The notes under the pieces: generated by a model
The model's database searches: none
Told to the model about the DNA's origin: nothing
The model's input: only the letters and a program-made list of their open reading frames with translations
Shown here: piece by piece, positions 37,722-50,587 of the stretch
Layout of the letters: the number at the start of each line of letters is the position of its first letter
Numbering within the stretch: the first letter of the stretch is position 1
NCBI GenBank assembly: GCA_023515745.1
Contig: JALECJ010000254.1
Span: 1,984,001 to 2,048,000, forward strand
DNA length: 64,000 nucleotides
Reading direction: 5' to 3'
Source of the DNA: Amoeboaphelidium protococcarum
Taxonomy: Eukaryota > Aphelidiomycota > Aphelidea
Position numbers and translations under genes: made by a program

Positions 37722-39501
37722 ATGGCAGAACTTAGTAATACCATAGTCATTGAGAGTGATACTTCTGCCAATGAATTTAACGAGTAAATGTCTTTAATAC
37801 TATAAATTGACTAAGCACTGCTTAATCACCGTATATACGATCAAAAGGTGTAGATAAAATCTTGAAGATCTGAATGCCGTCAAGTTACCAAGTGTATTGC
37901 AAAATAAAGAAAATATGGATGGATTAGGTGGCAATTAATGTAATAACAATGGATAAATGAATAATAATGGTGATGATGATGACGAAGATGGCAGAACTTG
38001 TCCTATTTGTATGGAAGTTTGGACAAGTAATGGTTAGCATAGAATTGTTTCACTGTCTTGCGGGCATCTCTTCGGTTATAAATGCATTCTGCAGTGGATA
38101 AATAGCTCCATCCAACAGAGATCGCGCGCCAAATGCCCCTAATGCAATAAACCAGCGCGACGAAATGACATTCGATAGCTGTTTCTGAGTAAGCTTACCG
38201 TGATAGATAATAGCGAATTGGCTGATGCACAACAGAAACTCGCGTCAGAGTCGCGTAAACGTTTGAAACTGGAGACGGAGCTCGGTCAGTTGCAGTTGGC
38301 GTTTCAGATGAGCAGAAAGGAACGCGACGATTACCGATAACAGATGATACATTGGTAACAATTGTGCGATTAAATTAAGTAGGATAGTGCTAATTAGTAA
38401 TTGCCTGCCATTGATGATTAGTCTGAAGCTAATTAATTGTCTTTATAACCAGTAGAATTGCTTTCACTGTCGTCTGAAAGTAGTAATAATAGCAATGTAG
38501 TTTACGATAATATGCTGATTGATACGCGGTAACGGTTGATCGTTCTCTCTGTGTGGGATGGTGTCGCATCAAGTGTAATGATAGTCAATTTGCATGACAC
38601 CACAATGCGTTTGCAAGTAGATAATTTGCATAAGCGTCCTATCAAATGCTTGGCAGTGTCCAACTCTGGTTATCTAGCATCCGTTTCATTAGATAAAGTT
38701 GCATAAATCGTAAAATCTGACAAAGGAGTAGTCGTTCATACATTGCAACTTCCATGTGCTGCATGGTCGTGTTGCTTTGATGAATCTAGTAGACTATATG
38801 TTGGAACAGCTATAAATTCTATTATTGTCTATGATTTAAAGTCATAGTCTTTAGAATCGATACAATTGAAATTTCCAGAAATTATGGGCTCATCAATGCG
38901 ATCGATTTAGTCCCTCTATTGGACTTAGAATGATGAGTATCAACGTCTATTATGTCATAATAACTCTGGCGTATACCATATCAACTTGCCATCAAAGGAT
39001 ACAGATGATATTAGCTGTTAGAAACTAGAACTCGACATAGGTGGCAAGTCAATATTAAGAGCAGGTGCCGTCGAATTGAGCGAAAGCTTATTTATGAATG
39101 TTTTCAGTAGTGATAGATCTGCCTTAAATCAACTAGATGTTTTAGAGATAAATTTTGATCATACTAACATTTAAGATAGCTAAAAGTGCGATTATAAGTC
39201 TTTGCATACTCAGTAGATGCTTTACTCATCGAACCAAGTTGGCTGCGAGACTGTGGTAAAATGGCACGATGGCCAAGTTGCACTATTCATGCATGACTCC
39301 TCTTCCAACAGTATTTAGGTTCTTCCTTTGAAATCATCAGACTCGCCTGATTGTAAGCAATAACTCCCTTAGAGACTTCTTTTGCCTCAAAACTGTACTG
39401 CTCAAGTAATTACTTCTGTCTCTATCGATCATCAACATTTCTAGATAATTGCCCTGTGCACTGATAGAATCCTTGCATTTAACATCAAAGCCTCCGAATG
39501 A
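37722..39501 (+). CDS. RFWD3: RFWD3-like RING/WD40 ubiquitin ligase, frame change near N terminus
   Basis: The RING reads CPICMEVW...HRIVSLSCGHLFGYKCILQWI...KCPQCNKPARRNDIRQLF, very like RFWD3, the E3 ligase for RPA in replication stress. A coiled coil follows and then a seven-blade WD-like region to NIKASE. The main frame is open from ATG 37771 to TGA 39499-39501. The most natural N terminus, however, starts at ATG 37722 in another frame (MAELSNTIVIESDTSANEF...IYDQKVQIKS) and hits TGA at 37863. A +1 step at TCT-TGA joins it to EDLNAVKLPSVLQ. Either the 37771 start is used, or frameshifting, a missed intron or a sequence error intervenes. Confidence 0.8.
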
Positions 39502-39558
39502 TATATCAATTGAATTTATTATAAAACTTATATTCTCTCTATTTTAAGTTCAGCTTTT

Positions 39559-41415
39559 TCACAGATATTCGTCATTACGTACACTATTTGTCAGAATTTG
39601 AGATGGATCGTTATAGTCACCATCGGCCATGCTATCGCTGGCCCATAAACGATGACTATCCTCCGATCCTTCGATGCCTTCATTCCTATCTTCTTGAACA
39701 TTCTGTAGCGGCTGCGCGTCATCTTGCTCCACCAAATCATGATTATTCCCACCTTCATCGCCATCTTGGGGCTACTTTGAGAAGCGCCTGAATTACGACT
39801 CGCCCGCCCGGAACATAAATGTGGTATGAGCAGCAGTTCCCAATTTGCGGAATGTGACAGTGTCCTTCTTCATAAGTGGAAATATGCCATAATCTAGCGG
39901 GAAGATGTAGTTATCATACTTTTCATGTCCAAATTGCGCTATATCCATCCAATTGTAATTATATAAAGGCGTTTACAACTGAGTTAATCCAGAAAGCACA
40001 GGAACCTACCACGAGAATTCAAGCAATTGATGATATGATTATGATGCAGCAAAGCACATGGCTTACGCCATAGATACCAAGGTCTTGAAGAATGTTTAAT
40101 CCTAAATCTTGAACAGGTCCGGCTTAAGTCCAAAACCGCGAGCAAAGCCAAAAGTTCTACCATGAGACAGAGAACCATAAACCATATTGTACAGAGCACT
40201 TTCTAACGTTACACTGAGAGACATTTATACATCGTGTACGACTGCAAAGAGGACGCCGCGAAGTATGTGCCAGTGGGCAACTTCTTGATTATTCTACGTA
40301 CTACCGCGCCTACTTCCCTGGTTGGACTGCTCATAAAATTCATCGAGATCATTCGACAAGTCCTTTAAAACCTGCTCATAAACATTTTATGACTTACCAA
40401 GCTATGTGAGTTTAGCGAATTATCGACCGCTTTGAGTGATCGCATTGTCCGACTTGACCCATTCGCTGAGAGATTGCAGGATAGTTTTACCAACGGCAAA
40501 CATAATGAATGGGGCAAAGAGACCACACTGAGGACTATAAACCTTTTTCATACTTAGTATGAGGTCTTTTTGCACGTCAACAATTCCCTGCATTTCATCA
40601 AAGCGGAAAGGATGGTTCAAATTGGTTGGTAAAGCCAACTGACCCAATTCAAAGAAGCTGAATATCCATCGCTGGGGGTTCAGACATTAACCATCGTATC
40701 GTCGGTGTCCAGTTAGATGTCGCTTAATTTTTACGCTCGCCCGCAACTTTTTGCCAGCATCATACGGCTGTAAATATTCAAGCACTTGATGATTCGACCG
40801 TTCGACCAGTCCCCACAGAGCTTTGTACAAATGATACTTGGCCACACTGAATGGCTGACTATTGCCATCTTCTTCCTGTTACGCGTCAGTGCTATATGGT
40901 GTGTGTAGATACTTATAGAGCATGCTCTCAACTTCCAAATTAGACTACGCGCCATCGATAAACTACTCTGATTACTCTGATTAACGATCAAAATCAAATA
41001 GCTTTTACAGCCCATCATATCCTTCCGATCCAAATCGAGCAGCACATTTACGTGGAAACAATTCACATCCAGAAGCGAATGAATTTTACAGATTCTATGT
41101 AACGCGTCGTTGGTGACTGCTCTATCTATCTTCGGTGGGTGTGGTATCATCTTCAGCCAAATCCATAAGATTATCAAATTCAGCCTGATAATTACACGTT
41201 AACGCATTATTTAATGTAGTTGCATCCTAGAGATGGGATTCTTCTGTTGCCATAAAGAAAACATCACCAGAATCGCCATTTGAAATGGGTAGTACATTCA
41301 TGGTATCTGGATAATCTTGATCAGACACCCCTTCTATTTATGCTACAGCTGATCGAGCTGCAAGCAGTACGATAGTTGCTAAACCGGCCTTTATGTTTAA
41401 TCTTGATTTCCTCAT
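39559..41415 (-). CDS. Secreted orphan protein
   Basis: 618 residues with an N-terminal signal peptide (RKSRLNIKAGLATIVLLAARSAVAQ). No catalytic motif recognised. A central helical region contains LRGVLFAVVHDVQMSLSVTLESALYNMVYGSLSHGRTFGF; two Cys lie at about 116 and 122 and others near 235 and 280. The C-terminal 100 residues are acidic and Asn/Gln-rich. Intact frame, dozens of TAA/TAG as Gln. It has the look of a lineage-specific extracellular or luminal protein. Not a recognised family, and low complexity is limited to the tail. Confidence 0.6.
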
Positions 41416-41631
41416 TGTGATACGACAGCTAAATGGTTAAATATGACAGCAAATATAAAAAGGCTTAAATCTAAATAGAAATAGCACGTAAGCTGATGGA
41501 ATGTGCCCCTTTGCATTGTAAAGATATATAGGGACCCTTAAATCACACCTATCGAAGATAACAATCAACTACAGTATAACGTCAAATAGAAAGACTTTTC
41601 TAATTAAATATAATCAAAAATATCACAGAGA

Positions 41632-42342
41632 TCAATTTTATTATACTTATTGTTTGGAAAGAGGCAACTATTTGTTGGATAAGGTGCTCTGTTAGACGGT
41701 AGAGTACTGATCAGATGGTATCCCAAGTTGAGAGGTCAAATGGTCAACGACGCGTTCGCACTTCTTCGTAAACCCGGTAGAGTTATCGATGATTTCATAG
41801 TGTGGATGCTACTTCCAGGCAGCCTGGCACAACTTGTCCAACTTTCGCGCAAGGTCAATTCCCTCGGAGCGGACATTATTGTTGGACACATTGTAATACT
41901 GCTCGGCACCATCAGCTGCAGACACGAGATGAACGACATGATCGTATCGACCGTCGCGAAGATCCAGCTCATCCTCGCCCAACTCAGCGACCATTTTCAG
42001 CCACGATTCGCGATCAATGTACGCCGAACAGTCCATGGCGCCTCTATCACAGACGACCAGACACTTTTGACCACACGCAGCCAGACTGCTCGCCAAATTG
42101 AAGTATGTCTGCTCAATGCACAGCATTACTTTAAGCAAATCCTTCTGGAAATGATAAGCCTGGTCCTGGTTCAAGTCAGAAAACAGTACACCGCCACTAA
42201 GCATGACAGTAGCAGCCTCAGGCACTCGATAAACCTTCCAACCCATACCTTCAAATAGCTCAGCGAGTAATTTTTACGCAATGGATTTTCCACCGCACGG
42301 ACCACCAGTCAATACTACACGGATAACACAACCTTATGCCAT
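41632..42342 (-). CDS. TTD14-like P-loop ATPase/kinase (AAA_28)
   Basis: 236 residues. P-loop VVLTGGPCGGKSIAQKLL at residues 9-27, then the family strand YRVPEAATVMLSGG, FQKDLLKVMLCIEQTYF, and Walker-B-like VVCDRGAMDCSAYI. These match the AAA_28/NadR-kinase-like domain of TTD14 (TRPL translocation defect 14) and related fungal proteins. Only this domain is present; the second TTD14 domain is not. Animal TTD14 binds GTP and phosphoinositide in vesicle traffic. Extra C-terminal Gln/Ser tail ends at TGA 41632. Precise biochemical role unknown. Confidence 0.75.
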
Positions 42343-42609
42343 TGCTAAATCCAAAGATTAATATAATTAAATTATGTGGTGTGTGTGTGCGTGTCTGTGT
42401 GGGTGTTGATATCGATACAAAATCTGTGGGCCAGTCCGTGGCTTTCGGTCACAAATTTTGCGCGTTTTGTGATAAGGCCGAATGGGAAAAAACACGGGGA
42501 TTGTCAAGTGCTTTATTTAATGGGTGCTTTACAATTATCACACTGAATATTAGGTTCAAAATTTAAGTAGACGATATGTTCAGTAGATATATATAATATA
42601 CAAATATCA

Positions 42610-43020
42610 TCATTTCAAGTCAGACATTTTAAAGAATTGACCGTGTTCCAGACTTTGGATATCATCATCATCAGCCAGAGTGTCGAATCCTTCGTTGAAC
42701 TTGTCGCTGTGAGGCGATGCTCCCAATCGCGTCCACCCACCTTCACGCATAGTCTTCTTGAAGTCAAAACCTCTCATTTGAGCCATGTTGCCAACGTATC
42801 GGTAGATATAAATTGCCACGTATACTAATATTGCCATAATAAGTGCCACCAGTAATAATGTCGAGAAGCTAGGTTGATCTATGTTGATTTCTGTCGTCTT
42901 GTTGTTACTCAACAGAGTGGGCGTCGCATTTGATGATTATGAAACAACTGACAGGGACAATACGCTTTACTCTACCAATACCTATGTCGCCAGTGTAGGC
43001 GTCTCAGTATGTGTTTCCAT
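42610..43020 (-). CDS. Small single-pass membrane protein
   Basis: 136 residues. A Ser/Thr/Gln-rich N-terminal part (METHTETPTLATQ...), a strong TM at about 54-73 (LLLVALIMAILVYVAIYIYR), then a short basic-to-acidic tail (MREGGWTRLGASPHSDKFNEGFDTLADDDDIQSLE). The acidic C terminus with DDDD and hydrophobic residues resembles cytosolic sorting tails. Starts at ATG 43020, upstream of the first standard-code frame because TAG and TAA intervene as Gln. No family recognised. Double TGA at the end. Confidence 0.55.
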
Positions 43021-43254
43021 TTTTCGCTTTAATGAATATGTAAACGGGATAAAATTTAAGCTTTTTCGAAATAAGAACAACAGCAAGACGTGATAGTATT
43101 AATACCCAGCCATGTTCAAATCATGTTGATATTAATAGATTGCCGGTCAATGATGGCCGATTGTTTGATCAGTCTGATCTTTGAGAGTTCTGTTACATTG
43201 CGAGTTTCTTGGCATCATTTGCGAACTAACTTTCAACATAAATTAGCCATTAAA

Positions 43255-44445
43255 ATGATTAAATTGGTAAATTAATTTAGATGGAAGAGCTATGGTAGAG
43301 TTGTCTACGATTTCAGGAGCGATACTGTTACAAAGCCAACTTAGAGAATGTTACAGCGAATGATGTAAAGTTCCATGGGAGACGATGTGTATGAAGAAGA
43401 GTAATCAACCCAAAAACTGGAGTAGTACATGGCTAAATTGACTGGGCATGAAGCGGCACTGTTCTGTGTTACAGGAACAATGACAAATTAGCTTGCATTT
43501 CGCTCTTGGTTGACGGGGGCTTTGCAATCTGTTTTGTTAGATTCCCGGTCGCATGTGTGGAAGTATGAGAACCACGGCATTGCTTACCATTGTTAGGCTG
43601 GCACTTTACCGGTGGCACCAGATAGCAAAACTGGTCATCTGACCGTAGAGCGGATCGCGGCAAATGTTCTCGGAGAGGACGTTCATCAGGCCAAGACTAA
43701 AATAGTCAGTTTAGAGAATACTTTATCCGGTTCCATATTCCCATTTGATGAGATTTAACGGATCCGCAAATACTGCACGGAACACAATCTTATTCTACAT
43801 TGTGATGGAGCTAGACTATGGAATGCTTCAGCAGCAACAGGAATATCTATTGAATAGTATTGCACACAGTTTGACAGTGTCTCTCTATGTTTGAGCAAGG
43901 GTATTGGAGCACCGATTGGATCGATTCTTGTTGGGAATTCTTAATTGATTGCACAAGCTAGGCATTATCGCAAACTATTCGGAGGTGGGTGGAGATAGTC
44001 TGGTCCATTAGCTGAGGCTGCTCATTGTGCAATACAAGAGATATTCGTAGATTAAGATGCAGATGGACATTCTTTGATGATGAAAGATCACTAGAATGCA
44101 CTGTGGCTATCTAAAAATTTACTCGAAGCCGTACCAAGTCTTCGCATCATGAACAAGGTGGAGACTAATATGGTATTCCTGAATGTGAGAGATATAGTTT
44201 CAGGCCGCAGCACTTCTGTCAAGGACTTTGTGGACGCTGTCAACAATTGCAATAACGATACTTCCAATGCGGATAAGCCATGCATAAAATTGGCCGAATT
44301 CGGATATAGCTTTGATCAGCTCGGGATTGGACGTACAAAAGATGAAGATTACGTGCTGAGGCTTGTTCTACATCATTAAACGCCAAGGGAGGCGTGTGAA
44401 CTTCTTGTCGATCATGTAAAATCGTGTAGAAAACACTTGAAGTGA
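43255..44445 (+). CDS. GLY1: L-allo-threonine aldolase (PLP enzyme)
   Basis: 396-residue fold-type I PLP enzyme that cleaves threonine/allo-threonine to glycine and acetaldehyde. Opening motif YDFRSDTVTKPTQRM with MGDDVYEEE, then TGTMTNQLAF, HVWKYENHG, the pyridine-binding HCDGARLWNASAATG, and the Schiff-base lysine in LCLSKGIGAPIGS. Then GGGWRQSGPLAEAA. The start at 43255 gives MIKLVNQFRWKSYGRVVYDF. Close to the Gly1/low-specificity family in length. Intact. Confidence 0.93.
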
Positions 44446-44494
44446 ATACCAATAATATAGAATAGCAATCTATGATTTATTATTGCTTACGGGT

Positions 44495-46009
44495 TCAAAA
44501 TGTCTCATCAATTTAAGGACATTCTGAAGTATGATGTTGAGTGCTTTAACATATATCACACCAATCTTCAACGTCGGATAGAATGGCTTTGGCAGTCAGC
44601 ATAGAGTTTGCGCATTGATCAGCCAAATGACCGATTTCACCGCAAAGAGAACACACAGTCTCCATAATCTCTGAGAATGTAATATCTTGCTACTATTAAC
44701 CTACTTAACTGATATCAATGTCGCGTTCATAGTAATGATCTTCAACGTTTACTTGGGTATCTGCAACAATCATAGATTCCACTTCCTCTTTGAATCTTTT
44801 CAATTCTTGTAGTTCATTGTTAAGTCGCTATATTTACTCATTCAATTGCAACCTCTCTTGATCAAAACTCTAACGCAGATTCTCTTCCACATTCTAATAA
44901 CTTATTTCCTAATTCTAAAACTTTACCTATTCATCTTTTAAAGCTTGCTGACACTTTTCTACTTATTATGAAGTTACTTGTAAGTCTTACTCCAACTTTT
45001 ACACGTCTTATGATAACCTACTATTGAGGTTCTCCATTGAAGCTAACTTATCGTGTAATTTCTCAACTTCAGAATCTTTAGACTAAATTTAAGATTGTAA
45101 ATGATCGTTCTCACTTTATAGATTCTTGTTCACAACATTCTACGCCTCAATAGCTTTCTATTAATCAAGTATTTAAGCATTAAGCTTATTAATTAAGTCA
45201 CTCTGATCCACGAGCAAATCGCATTAAACACCAATACTAACATCCATAGACTGCTTTAATTCATAATTATAAGACGACAGAGTTACATTATTATCATTAA
45301 ACTTTGCTTTAGTTTAATCAGATTATTATTGAGATATTTACTTTGAAGGAACATGCTATAAATACTGATTACTAACCGGAGTTGAATGAGATATCTGAGG
45401 TTATTATTTAATAGGAGATGGAGTAGATCTACCAGCTTAAGAATTTGTATAAGAAGCAATAGATTATACAGAGTTCTTGGCCAAAGTAGCATCGGATATC
45501 TTATTCTGAGACAATGATCTAATCTAAGGTTACCTGATAGCACGCTAAGCTAATTTATTGCTATTCAAGCCAGGAGAAGATTTACCATTAACGAGAGAGC
45601 CAGGCTGAGGTATAAATGTCTATGGCTGAGAATTCAGTTTAGAAGATAGTGATGTGGACTGTGATACTGAACCAGCACGGGCGGACAGAGAGGATGATGA
45701 AGATGAAGATCGCGGAATAGAAGCTCTCACAGCAGGACCGGGAGAGTACGGCATATCCAGAGATGATGGAATGTTAAGAACTTGTTGGGCATTTAAATCC
45801 AGAATCCTTTCATATGCAACAAATAGCCCATGACCATCAGTACAATTAAAGTATCTCACACCTTATACAGATCCATCATTTTTACCACTGGCAGATTCTA
45901 GTTCTATTCCCACCCATACACCAGCCTTAAACTAAGTTTTCCCAATATATCTGATAATACCATATGCATCACTCGGTACCTTCACTCTCTACCCAACCTA
46001 AAGAGACAT
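44495..46009 (-). CDS. CLIP1: CLIP-170-like microtubule plus-end protein
   Basis: 504 residues. One N-terminal CAP-Gly domain (5-70): VGQRVKVP...YGIIRYIGKTQFKAGVWVGIELES, SGKNDGSVQGVRYFNC, GLFV. A Ser-rich basic linker (80-210) would aid microtubule binding. A coiled coil follows (230-430), and two C-terminal zinc knuckles: VCSLCGEIGHLADQC and WCDICQSTQHHTSEC, the CLIP-170 signature that recruits dynactin p150. With dynactin p62 in the same window it fits plus-end/dynein transport. Yeast Bik1 has the same one-CAP-Gly layout; animals have two CAP-Gly. Very high density of UAR Gln codons in the coiled coil. Confidence 0.9.
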
Positions 46010-46350
46010 TATAAAAGTTACTTAAGTGTGTATCAACTTAAAACAATGTCAAATAACGTTCAAATACTACACGCGTCCACGCTGTACTTCGTGAAAGAGA
46101 AAAGAAAGTCTGTTCCCTTGAAGATGGAAACTACAAAAGAGATGATAATGATTAAGAAGTCCCTCTCTATATCTCTCGCTCTATTTTTCACTAGTGTCAC
46201 ATGATAGTTGATAATACAAGAAATATAAACTCAATCCTTTGAATAAATTACACATTAAGAACGCGCCAAAGCAATAATGCTAGAGTTCTCAACTAGATGC
46301 CAAGTGGTTGCAAAATATCAAAGTTTATATTCAATCTACAATCGACGAAT
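46010..46350. other. Intergenic between CLIP-170-like and CorA genes
   Basis: Upstream of the CLIP start and downstream of the CorA end (both minus). An ACGCGT site at 46071-46076 and a TC-rich tract at 46160-46190. No gene seen. Confidence 0.45.
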
Positions 46351-47907
46351 TCATTTTCTCTTCTTGTGAGCTCTAGAGATGGGCCTGTAAATGAACAGAT
46401 ACCCGCATGTCATAATCATTAAGCATACAGACAGAATAACAAAAAAAGGCACAAAGCTATCATCAAAACCCACCATACCAGGCAGGCGCACGTTCATGCC
46501 CCACATTGAAGTGATCAAATTGAGTGGAATAAGAATACCGGCGAGTGCAGTCAGTCGCGCCATAATTTCATTGCTGGTATTACTAGCCTTCGTGATGTCA
46601 ATGTTGATCTGAGCCAAGTAGTTTGCATGACTCCTATTCACCGTGGTATCCAAATGTACCAGCAGATCACACAGAGCAATTACGTGATCTTATACATCTC
46701 CCAAATACAAATTAACATCTTTCCAGTGTCTGTCCGTTGTCACTCTCTTCATCAGTCCACGGAGCATATCATTCTTCGGCTACAGTAATCGCTGCATATT
46801 CATCACCTACTTCCTTCCCAGGGCGATTCTCCTCAACATATCACTCTGATCGCATGCATTCCGCACCACAAGCACCAAATCATCAATAGCATCCACTTCC
46901 AATTCAATATCTCGAATGATGGGGATATACTAATCGGTAATCTGATCAATTATAGCGTACGCGATCCATCGACTATTGACATTCATGAAGCTGTTCAGCC
47001 CACCCAGTCTCTTGACTACTTTCTACCTAACAATATCCACATTAATATCCTCGCAGAAATGAACAGAGATAATGAACGCATCATACACCAATACATACAT
47101 CATAACCACTTGATTTCCCACCAGCATCGAGTACGAGAGGAAAATGTAATTCTTATAATACTCCACCTTCTCACGAGCATCCTACTATATAATGTCCTCA
47201 GTCGTGAGTGGATGAACATTAAACAGACTGCCAACCACTTTGAGTTGATCATCATCGACATTACTCATATCGAGCCAGAAATCTTTCTATGCCAGCAGTT
47301 CAACGAGGGGGGCTTTCGTGTTGAGTTCAATCAATGATTTCGCCTGGTATTACATTCCCTAATGCACCGCATAGTAATAAATTTGAGATTAACTGATGGC
47401 TAGTTATGGCTTATTATACACGGATGATGTATTGCTATAGCTATTACTGTTATTGCGATAATTATCATCTTCAGAGGTGGCAGAGGACAGAAGCTTTTCA
47501 GTTGATGCCACAGCGGCCCCCTCCATGAACTCTTCAAGCTTCTTAAAGTTTATAGAAGATCGTCGCCTCAAAGGAGAAGCAAATATCTTTTATCCAAATT
47601 AATCTGATATTGTCGAAGTTTAAGCTTTATTATTATCAGCAGCCATGGTTGTTGTTGATGCTGGATACGTATCCTTCTATTAAAAGTAATCTTGTGACAC
47701 GGTAGACTACTAAACCGACTAACTGTCCACTTCATCTTCAAGATAATGTATGCCCATAGGAGTGACCACCTCTTCAAATGGATTACTGCTTATATTATTA
47801 TTTTTCGGAGGAGAACTTGAGGTTATGACAATATGCACATGCTAATTAGGATCCAAAGTATTCATCTTATCCTTACTTCCACCGAAAACGACATTTTCAT
47901 CATTCAT
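46351..47907 (-). CDS. CorA/Alr1-type magnesium transporter
   Basis: 518 residues. A long disordered N terminus (1-190) is rich in Gln/Asn/Ser; then the CorA cytosolic funnel domain (LVELLAQKDFWLDMSNVDDDQLKVVGSLFNVHPLTTEDI is the family's first landmark). The end has two TM helices, the first closing in the selectivity motif SMWGMNVRLPG (GMN) and the second VPFFVILSVCLMIMTCGYLFI. This is the eukaryotic Alr1/Mnr2-like arrangement, with the pore at the C terminus. Tail KKRK is basic. Likely Mg2+ uptake at plasma membrane or vacuole. Confidence 0.88.
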
Positions 47908-48308
47908 TTCTACCACGGAATCTTTTTAAACTCTTGTTTATTATCAATACTTTTTATAAGAATAATGTTTATATAATATCTTTCTGAGTAATTGATGACA
48001 AGTGCCACTGTGTAATAAAAGTTCCAATGGTCAAATTTGGCTTTTGAAGAACAGAAAGAAAGGAAAGAGTAACGGTAACACATTTCTCCCTTTCTCTCTC
48101 TTGTTCGTTCTATAGCGGATTTTCTATTCTTTTACTGCTCCATTCATCAACCTGGTTGTGTCATCAGAAGAGAATTATTTATCATCCATACGTAAAGTAT
48201 CTTAAAGTTATTTACGCGAAACTCTGTTAATTGTTTCTTGTCTAGTATTGAACTTATAGTTCCGTCCTCTCATATAGTAGAAGGTATATATATATCTGAT
48301 AGAAGAAT
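47908..48308. other. Divergent promoter region (CorA / WDR33)
   Basis: Non-coding. CT-rich tract at 48085-48105 and a TATATATAT stretch near 48286, about 20 bases before the WDR33 start. No gene seen. Confidence 0.45.
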
Positions 48309-50027
48309 ATGTCGCATTTACCTCAACCTTTGAATGGATAGTTTACGAATGGACGTAGACCTCCTGGTGGTGGATATGCCAAGTTTGATAATCTTGATCG
48401 CACCTAGGATGGGAATACTAACAATAATAATGACGGTGATAATGGTGACAGTGGCAGGAAGAAGAGTGCTCAGTAGCGAAGGACTGTGGACTATAATTGT
48501 CTTATTGCTCGATGGATTCAGGATAGAAGTGTGCTGAGTAACGTTCATGGAGGTCATAGAGGCTATTTCAGGTAACCGCATTCTCATTATGTCATCAACT
48601 TTCATCATTCGCATGCAGAGGGTTCGCGTTCTGTGCAGACTAGAGCTGAGTATATGAATACTAAATACATCCATACATCGATTAATAAGATTCGTACACC
48701 GATCAATGTGGTCAGGTGGACTCTGGATGGGCGTCGGATAGTTAGTGGATGTGTGAGTGGAGAAATTACTTTGTGGAATGGCTCGTAATTCAACTTTGAG
48801 TCTATCATCCAAGGACATGATGCAGCGATCCGGAGCATGGAGTGGGTCAAGACCAACAGCTCCATCAGTACAGACTTTGACATGTTCATCGCTTGTGATT
48901 AGACTGGCATTATAAAGTACTGGTAGTCGAACTTGAATTGTGTAAAGAGTATCACGGGCATTGTGAATGAACCCATTAGAGGATTGTCTGTGGCGCCATC
49001 TGATTTAAAATTCTGTATTGGAAGTGATGATTCCACGGTGCGTATATTCGACCTGTTCACTGCACAGGAGGAGAAGGTTTGGATTAAACACGGCTGGGAT
49101 GTTAAAGTTGTGAATTGGCATCCGCGTAAGGCTCTTATTGCCTCTGGTAGTAAAGATAATATGATTAAGCTGTGGGATCCACGGCAAGATGATGAACTGA
49201 CAACCATACACGGGCATAAGAACACTGTGCTGGGTCTTGAGTTTTGTCCACACGATGATAATCTCCTCCTTGCCGGCAGTAGAGATGGCATGATACGTGT
49301 GTATGACTTGCGTACCATGAAGCCTCTCCACTCGATTGATTATAATAAAGTTTATAATGGATTCGACACGTCAGAGTCTGCTGTTGGTGATAGCTACAAA
49401 CTGGCCCCTCACTCTACACTAACACAGAATAGAGAGATTACCGCTGTGCGATGGCATAACGCTATACCTGGAATATTCACTGTGGGTACATCACTGGGAT
49501 CAATTCATCACTTTGATCTTAATATTGGACAGTTTCCAAATACGAATGAGAATGGATTTTACTCCAATGGACAGATGGGGTCAATTGAGATTGCTCATGA
49601 ATCATGTGTATGGTCTCTAGACTATCATCCTCTTGGACACATACTCGCCAGTGGAGGTAACGATTGTTATGTGCGATTCTGGTCAAGAGCTAAACTGGGA
49701 ACTGTGTATGGTGTCGGCGATGGTTATGTGGGCGATGAAGAGGTACTGACAGTGGGAATGTTTGGTGGAAAAGGTTAGTATCAAGGATTTGATTAGTAGA
49801 ATCAAGCTGGTAAGAAGGCACAGGCTAATTAGCGATATCAAGGGCCCAACTCTGTGCAATAGCCATACAGAAGTTAGAATTACGGCCAGTCTTATTAGCG
49901 ACCACAAGGCGGTCATCAATAATAGCAGAACTAAAATCAAAGAGGATAGCAGTTCTCTTAATAATCGTAAAATAGATTCCACTAGAATCCACAACACAAG
50001 TCCTAACAACAACGAAGATAATACTGA
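48309..50027 (+). CDS. WDR33: WDR33/Pfs2 mRNA 3'-end processing factor
   Basis: 572 residues. After a Gly/Asn-rich head comes the hallmark RRTVDYN (about 58), then [40 protein letters not shown] and six more WD-like repeats ([71 protein letters not shown]). The C-terminal 90 residues are Gln/Asn-rich, coded mainly by TAG/TAA. It would bind the poly(A) signal within CPSF together with CPSF30. Intact single exon; the N-terminal blade is a little long. Confidence 0.95.
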
Positions 50028-50161
50028 TTCTTGATTGATTGAAATTATGAATTTTTTACTCAAATGTCGTATTAAATATTCTCAAGTATAATCTTCTTAT
50101 AACACTTAATATTTGTTGCACAAAATATATCAGTCAACTCACTTAATCATCAATCGCTCAG

Positions 50162-50587
50162 TCAGTCATCAGGTAATTGGGAAAAGTCAAAACCAGGCAC
50201 CTTCTTCCAGGCGAGATACGCTATACGAGTGTAAAAGAATCCAGGTATAAATAAAAGAGCACCTATTATTAGCGATGTAATTCTCATCTGAGCCAGAGTA
50301 CTTGATGAATCAGATTCTAAGGAGCCTATTATGCCCAGAAGCAGAAACACAATTCCGCCAATGAACAGAGCCACTGCTTATATGATGGTCTTTTTTGGCA
50401 AAGGACTGTCCCTGCTAGCTGTGCGCCACGGCATATTCCGGTTCACTCCATATTGTGGTTACATTGCCGAGCTTGCTACGCCAATAGAACTGAATTTATT
50501 ACTCTCATACATCTGATCGTTTGATCGCTTCTCCTTCAGCACATCTCCATTTGATCCTTAGTACTACTACTACTGCTATTGTACCAT
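50162..50587 (-). CDS. TMEM230: TMEM230-family membrane protein
   Basis: 141 residues. A Gln-rich N terminus (MVQQQQQQYQG, built from TAG/CAG/TAA) and then PLPKKTIIQAVALFIGGIVFLLLGII, a second hydrophobic stretch IIGALLFIPGFFYTRIAYLAWKKVPGFDFSQLPDD. The two-TM core and FIPGFYxxRIAYxAxK...F-LPDD ending match TMEM230/DUF872. The family works in vesicle traffic. Start is placed at 50587 because the UAR codons make the N-terminal frame continuous. Complete. Confidence 0.85.
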
